Below are positions 6,242 to 9,814 of a DNA stretch of 9,814 nucleotides, piece after piece (position 1 is the stretch's first letter; every line of letters begins with the position of its first letter). The position numbers and the translations under genes are program-made. This DNA is from Candidatus Hydrogenedentota bacterium. GTDB taxonomy: Bacteria; Hydrogenedentota; Hydrogenedentia; Hydrogenedentales; CAITNO01. Below the pieces are notes generated by a model. It was not told the DNA's origin. It saw nothing but the letters and a program-made list of their open reading frames with translations, and ran no database searches. The DNA lies in the NCBI GenBank assembly GCA_022710255.1, contig JAKLHG010000105.1, forward strand, positions 1 through 9,814. The letters are read 5' to 3'.

Positions 6242-8303
6242 ACTGTCCCGGCTCTATGTTAACGGTATCGAGGGCCTGACTTTCCTCCACAGGAAACGCT
6301 TCGGCAGTGCTGAATCTTTTCATGACGTTGTTGATAATTCCCTCGCATAGAATGACAGGCTTTTCGCCATAATCTTCCCTATCCATACGGAATACCAGGC
6401 ATTTCAGGCTCTTGCGAATACCATGGCTGGCATTCAGGTCCATGGTTATTTCCGGTTGATCCCAATCAAGCACCTGGCCCTGCACCCGGGGAATCTCCTG
6501 TACCAGGCGCACCCCCAATTCTTCAATGAGCGCGTACAGTTCCCCATAGGGACCTGCCACATCTACCGGCGGAAAGATGCGTACGGCAGTCTCAGTACTG
6601 CTCCCTTCTAAAACAATTTCAATAGAATTCTGATCGCGCCGGGTGCGCGCTGTAATCATCACCTCGGCGGGTATCAGTCTGCCGAGCGCAAGTTTATTCC
6701 TGCTTGACGCCAACGCTTCGGAAAGAGTTTGTTCTGTGAGGATAGGATCCAGCAGCGAACGGCTGATGACGGTGAAGCGGTTGGACACCGGTGTCGTAGC
6801 AGCCAGCGCGTCCAATATATACTCGGCGTCTGCATCACCATTCGGCTGATTCATATTTCCAACAGTTCCCAGAAAGGCGACTGTAAGTTTGTTCTTTTCC
6901 ATCTCTATTGCGCTGGTATCTCGATGTACCACCTTTTCGTCTATTCCCTCTTGGCCGGAATCGTCCACGGCATGGGCTGCTAGAGTATTGATACCTTGTG
7001 CCAATCGGATTTTGCGACTTGTTCTCAAGGTATTTCGGCCCGAAAGCGTAGGTATGGGCTTGCCATTAAGACTGACATCTTGAATCGGGTTCTCCGCACT
7101 CACCTGGATTGCAACCACGATTTCATCGGTAAAATACTGTTGCCCGTCAAGGATATTGTTCATTTCAACAATAACGCCATTGTTCGGAACGGGCTGTGCC
7201 GCAATGGCTACATTCTCTCCGTTCATCACCAAGCAGCATAAACCCATGCCTAATGAGAAAGAAGAGTACCTGTTTGATGCGAAGAGCACGTCTGGAATGC
7301 CGGGCTTTAGAACAAGCAGATCAATCGGGGGGATTCCGCGTGTCACGTTACCACAGCCATCCACACACTCGAAAGAAGGAGATTCGGCCAAATCATTTTG
7401 AGAGAGTGACAACGAGAACAACGTTGTTTCTTCCGGACCCGGCGCCAGCGCCACCGGTTTTCCCGCAATGTGCATGGTAACAATGCCGGAGGGATCGAAA
7501 GCGACTCCGCTCAACATACCTGGAATCACACAGGGTCTGTCAAAACTGATCACGGGACCATCCACATCAGACAGAATAGGAATTTCAATCGAGGTTTTTT
7601 TCCCGGTAATATCTGTGACTTCCACCAGGATCATATCTTGATCCGCATCAAGAACTACGCGCTTTTCAAAAGGCACTTCCGCTGCACACACATTGACCAG
7701 GACAGGTTGACCTCCAACTGTGATTGCGGAAACAAACCTGTCATCACGCGCAATACCTTCAACCATCACCTCGGTCGATGCCACTGCCTCGTTTCCCGCA
7801 GGGGTGCGAATTTCGATTTCAGGAGGTCTGGTATCTTTGTTGCCGTCGGAGACCCATTGTCGTCTTGCCTCCGCAAGGTAGAAGGCGGCCCGGGCGGAGA
7901 AGTGTTGTTCGATACTTGCCTCCAGCAGGCGCATACTCTCATCGACTTGCTGTTGGTGATATAGGGCAATACCCAGTTCCCGGTTCGGGAAATATTCTGG
8001 AACAAAATGAAGGCCATAGGTGCGCGGCCAGCGCTGGTCCTTCCCCCGTGTTTGCAGCGCGGCTTTAAAGTCTGTCTCGGCCTCCTTGTAATAGCCGCCA
8101 TCGAGATAAGAACAACCGCGTTCATAATAATTCCACCAGCGACTGCGGAAAACGCCTTTGGTAACGCCATAGGTCACCCCGTCTTTTTCGTAGAGGGTCG
8201 GTCTGTTTCCGGGCGTCGTGCATCCTTCCAGAAACATCGCGGTAATCGCAATCGCCACCAGGTTTAATAAGAGAAGGGTCTTATGAGGAGTACTGTTACG
8301 CAT
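6225..8303 (-). CDS. lipoprotein with TPR, beta-sandwich and CsgG/FlgT-like domains
   Basis: The 692-residue protein has a signal sequence with lipobox LEGC (lipidated Cys28). Residues about 55-150 are helical with TPR-like repeats (YYKEAETDFKAAL, FYLAEARRQW). Residues about 160-460 look like two or three Ig-like beta-sandwich domains (for example PPEIEIRTPAGNEAV at 160-174 and LAQGINTLAAHAVDDSGQEG at 434-453). Residues 470-605 resemble the CsgG/TolB-type alpha-beta fold: LTVAFLG (473-479), then RFTVISRSLLDPILTEQTLS (509-528) and LGRLIPAEVMI (540-550). The tail (about 608-692) resembles the beta domain seen at the C-terminus of FlgT/CsgG-like proteins, ending PGQYVIIK. CsgG itself forms the curli secretion pore, but the larger family has many periplasmic non-pore members, so I do not claim a pore. 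The ATG at 8303 overlaps the upstream stop by one base (TAATG), with GAGGG as ribosome binding site about ten bases earlier. The domain boundaries are my estimates. Confidence 0.75.
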   Translation of the reverse strand: MRNSTPHKTLLLLNLVAIAITAMFLEGCTTPGNRPTLYEKDGVTYGVTKGVFRSRWWNYYERGCSYLDGGYYKEAETDFKAALQTRGKDQRWPRTYGLHFVPEYFPNRELGIALYHQQQVDESMRLLEASIEQHFSARAAFYLAEARRQWVSDGNKDTRPPEIEIRTPAGNEAVASTEVMVEGIARDDRFVSAITVGGQPVLVNVCAAEVPFEKRVVLDADQDMILVEVTDITGKKTSIEIPILSDVDGPVISFDRPCVIPGMLSGVAFDPSGIVTMHIAGKPVALAPGPEETTLFSLSLSQNDLAESPSFECVDGCGNVTRGIPPIDLLVLKPGIPDVLFASNRYSSFSLGMGLCCLVMNGENVAIAAQPVPNNGVIVEMNNILDGQQYFTDEIVVAIQVSAENPIQDVSLNGKPIPTLSGRNTLRTSRKIRLAQGINTLAAHAVDDSGQEGIDEKVVHRDTSAIEMEKNKLTVAFLGTVGNMNQPNGDADAEYILDALAATTPVSNRFTVISRSLLDPILTEQTLSEALASSRNKLALGRLIPAEVMITARTRRDQNSIEIVLEGSSTETAVRIFPPVDVAGPYGELYALIEELGVRLVQEIPRVQGQVLDWDQPEITMDLNASHGIRKSLKCLVFRMDREDYGEKPVILCEGIINNVMKRFSTAEAFPVEESQALDTVNIEPGQYVIIK

Positions 8304-9814
8304 TAGAAGGTACCCTCAGAACGCACACAGACGTACCACCCGCCTTGGGGCGCTGCTTCAATCTTATTTATATCCATTCCGGAGACTTCAACCCGTGATA
8401 CTGTGTTTCCCGGGGTGCCCAATACAACGGCCTTGGCACCGGGAAGGGGCGGCAAATCCGGGTCAGCCAAAATGTCGAAGGTCATTCCGGGCGCGACACC
8501 CGCATCCGCGCCAATATTAATTTCCGCCCCCCCGGCACCCTTGGAGAGTCTGCCTTGCTTTGGGTAATGGCTGGAAACACGTTCCCATATGCTTTTTGCA
8601 AGGGAATGAGCCAGCCTGTCCGTATCCACCGGTGGTTCAATGTCCTGAGAGGGGACAGGAATACGCTCGGTCGTTTCCGCATCATCAATGGTTATGATTA
8701 TTTTGTCGCTATTGCCAACCCGAATAAAGTCGCACTTGATAAACAAACGTGCACCTATAAACCGGCCTAACCGGAGCCGTCCTCCGCTGGTGCTTAACAT
8801 TCCGGAGAGAGCCTGTTCGGCCAGTATCTCCTGGAGTAATTCCCGGTCCACCACCTGCATCGAAGTATCTGAATCGAGAAGGTTACCCAACAATGAAGGC
8901 AAAAGGTCGGCCATTCCGGATTCAACAGCCATTCTGCTGCGTTTAATATCACCGGGAAGAATCGCGAATGTCAGTGGGCGGCTGGTCCACTCGTCAAGGG
9001 GTTCAGTCTGAATATCCATTTGTTCGATTTGTTCTTTAATAACGGCCGCTTTGGCGAGAATGTTCTCGCGGCGTTCTTCATTTAACCTGAAATTCAAATC
9101 GGTCAAATAGGCCTGGGAAGTCGCTCTTGTCGTATCTCCATCGCTGGCAGTTAAAACTTGCTGAAAAACGGTCTTGGCATCGGTATATTGGCCAAGGCGA
9201 TAATGAGCCTGCCCCAATGCCTCCAATGCGTTAAGATATTGATAATCGTAGATAAACTGCTCTCCAGCCAATGTACCGAGCCGTTCCACTGCCTGTGCAT
9301 AGTTCCCATCCAGGATGTCCAACCTGGCCAGCAAGGTCTGAATATATCGGGTCGGGTGGGTCTCATCAAGGCGCTCAATAGTGGCACGGGCATCGCTGGA
9401 CAGCGATAAGAACGCTACCGTTGCCGCTACATCCGTCTGAAGTTGCGGGGACTGGATGGAAGTAACGATAGCGGAGGCATCCTGGATTTTTCCTGTATGC
9501 GCCAATGCCAGGCAATACCCATATCGGGCCAGGTCATTCTCGGGTTCATCCTCCAGAATCTCTTTAAATAGGGGGATGGCTCCTGAAAAATCTTCCTTGT
9601 TCATAGAAATTTCAGCCGCCTCGATGGTGTGACTGTGTTGCATCGTCGTTGTCTTCAGGCCGCGCGTCCACGTTATGCCATATATCAGGAGTACCATGAT
9701 ACTCACAGCGGCGAGAACCTTTATCACGGCGGGTCTAATAAAAAAAGTCCCGTGGCGTTTTGGCGGCGGCGCCAGGGATGTATCCGTATTGGATGCTCCG
9801 GCTACGGTACCACT
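8303..9814 (-). CDS. membrane-anchored TPR protein with CsgG/FlgT-like C-terminal half (5' end outside window)
   Basis: 503 residues are visible, and the frame stays open to base 9814. Numbering from 9814, residues 1-29 are a linker rich in Pro and basic residues (LAPPPKRHGTFFIRP at 14-28). Residues 30-49 are a single membrane helix (VIKVLAAVSIMVLLIYGITW). Residues about 62-245 form TPR-like repeats (DFSGAIPLFKEILEDEPEND, YTDAKTVFQQVL). Residues about 280-415 show a CsgG/TolB-like fold with LTFAILPG, then VVDRELLQEILAEQALS (321-337) and LGRFIGA (349-355). Residues about 420-499 are a FlgT-type beta domain (INIGADAGVAPGMTFDIL). A GTG at 9727 would give 474 residues, but no ribosome binding site precedes it, and basic residues ahead of the helix fit a cytoplasmic N-terminus. 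The missing part could be a kinase, FHA or DNA-binding domain, or a short tail; that is inference. It is the first visible gene of the cluster, with its stop overlapping the next start. Confidence 0.75.
   Translation of the reverse strand, partial: SGTVAGASNTDTSLAPPPKRHGTFFIRPAVIKVLAAVSIMVLLIYGITWTRGLKTTTMQHSHTIEAAEISMNKEDFSGAIPLFKEILEDEPENDLARYGYCLALAHTGKIQDASAIVTSIQSPQLQTDVAATVAFLSLSSDARATIERLDETHPTRYIQTLLARLDILDGNYAQAVERLGTLAGEQFIYDYQYLNALEALGQAHYRLGQYTDAKTVFQQVLTASDGDTTRATSQAYLTDLNFRLNEERRENILAKAAVIKEQIEQMDIQTEPLDEWTSRPLTFAILPGDIKRSRMAVESGMADLLPSLLGNLLDSDTSMQVVDRELLQEILAEQALSGMLSTSGGRLRLGRFIGARLFIKCDFIRVGNSDKIIITIDDAETTERIPVPSQDIEPPVDTDRLAHSLAKSIWERVSSHYPKQGRLSKGAGGAEINIGADAGVAPGMTFDILADPDLPPLPGAKAVVLGTPGNTVSRVEVSGMDINKIEAAPQGGWYVCVRSEGTF

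Noticed and set aside
6225..8303. Calling the lipoprotein a curli pore (CsgG)
   Set aside because: It has the CsgG-like core motif but is far longer than CsgG, with TPR and beta-sandwich regions, and no curli genes are nearby.

Overview
This window looks like chromosomal DNA from a diderm (Gram-negative-type) bacterium with moderately high GC. The evidence is two predicted lipoproteins, a signal-peptide-bearing beta-barrel protein ending in an aromatic residue, clear AAAGGAG-type ribosome binding sites, and a secreted peptidase with a dockerin-like tail. Envelope lipoproteins with TPR and CsgG-like parts, plus dockerin-tailed secreted enzymes, would fit environmental lineages of the PVC/Planctomycetes-like or Hydrogenedentota type. 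No marker gene here settles this, so the placement is a guess. There are no rRNA or tRNA genes, CRISPR arrays, transposases or obvious long repeats.

Layout. (1) 1-2352, minus strand, read right to left: recN (DNA repair ATPase), then a LOG/SLOG-family Rossmann protein starting at a GTG just after recN, then the first codons of a further gene that runs off the left edge behind its own strong ribosome binding site. These three are probably one transcript. (2) 2353-2676: a divergent intergenic region with a plausible promoter in each direction. (3) 2677-4766, plus strand: a small lipoprotein of unknown function, then an exported M14B-type zinc carboxypeptidase with a transthyretin-like domain and a dockerin-like C-terminus. 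(4) 4814-9814, minus strand: three tightly packed genes that overlap by 1 and 17 bases. The first, cut by the right edge, encodes a single-pass membrane protein with TPR repeats and a CsgG/FlgT-like C-terminal half. The second encodes a 692-residue lipoprotein with TPRs, beta-sandwich domains and a related CsgG/FlgT-like C-terminal half. The third encodes an OmpP1/FadL/PorV-like outer-membrane beta-barrel.

How they work together. The most interesting part is the 4814-9814 cluster. It holds two divergent paralogues of a CsgG-like module, one on the inner membrane and one lipid-anchored, coupled translationally to an outer-membrane barrel. This suggests an envelope-spanning assembly, transport or sensing complex that I do not recognise as a named system. 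The membrane-anchored protein has no credible start inside the window: its frame stays open to base 9814 through a linker-like, Pro/basic segment. A cytoplasmic N-terminal domain therefore probably lies outside. The recN side is ordinary housekeeping. The carboxypeptidase gene pair looks like a secreted protein-degradation unit.
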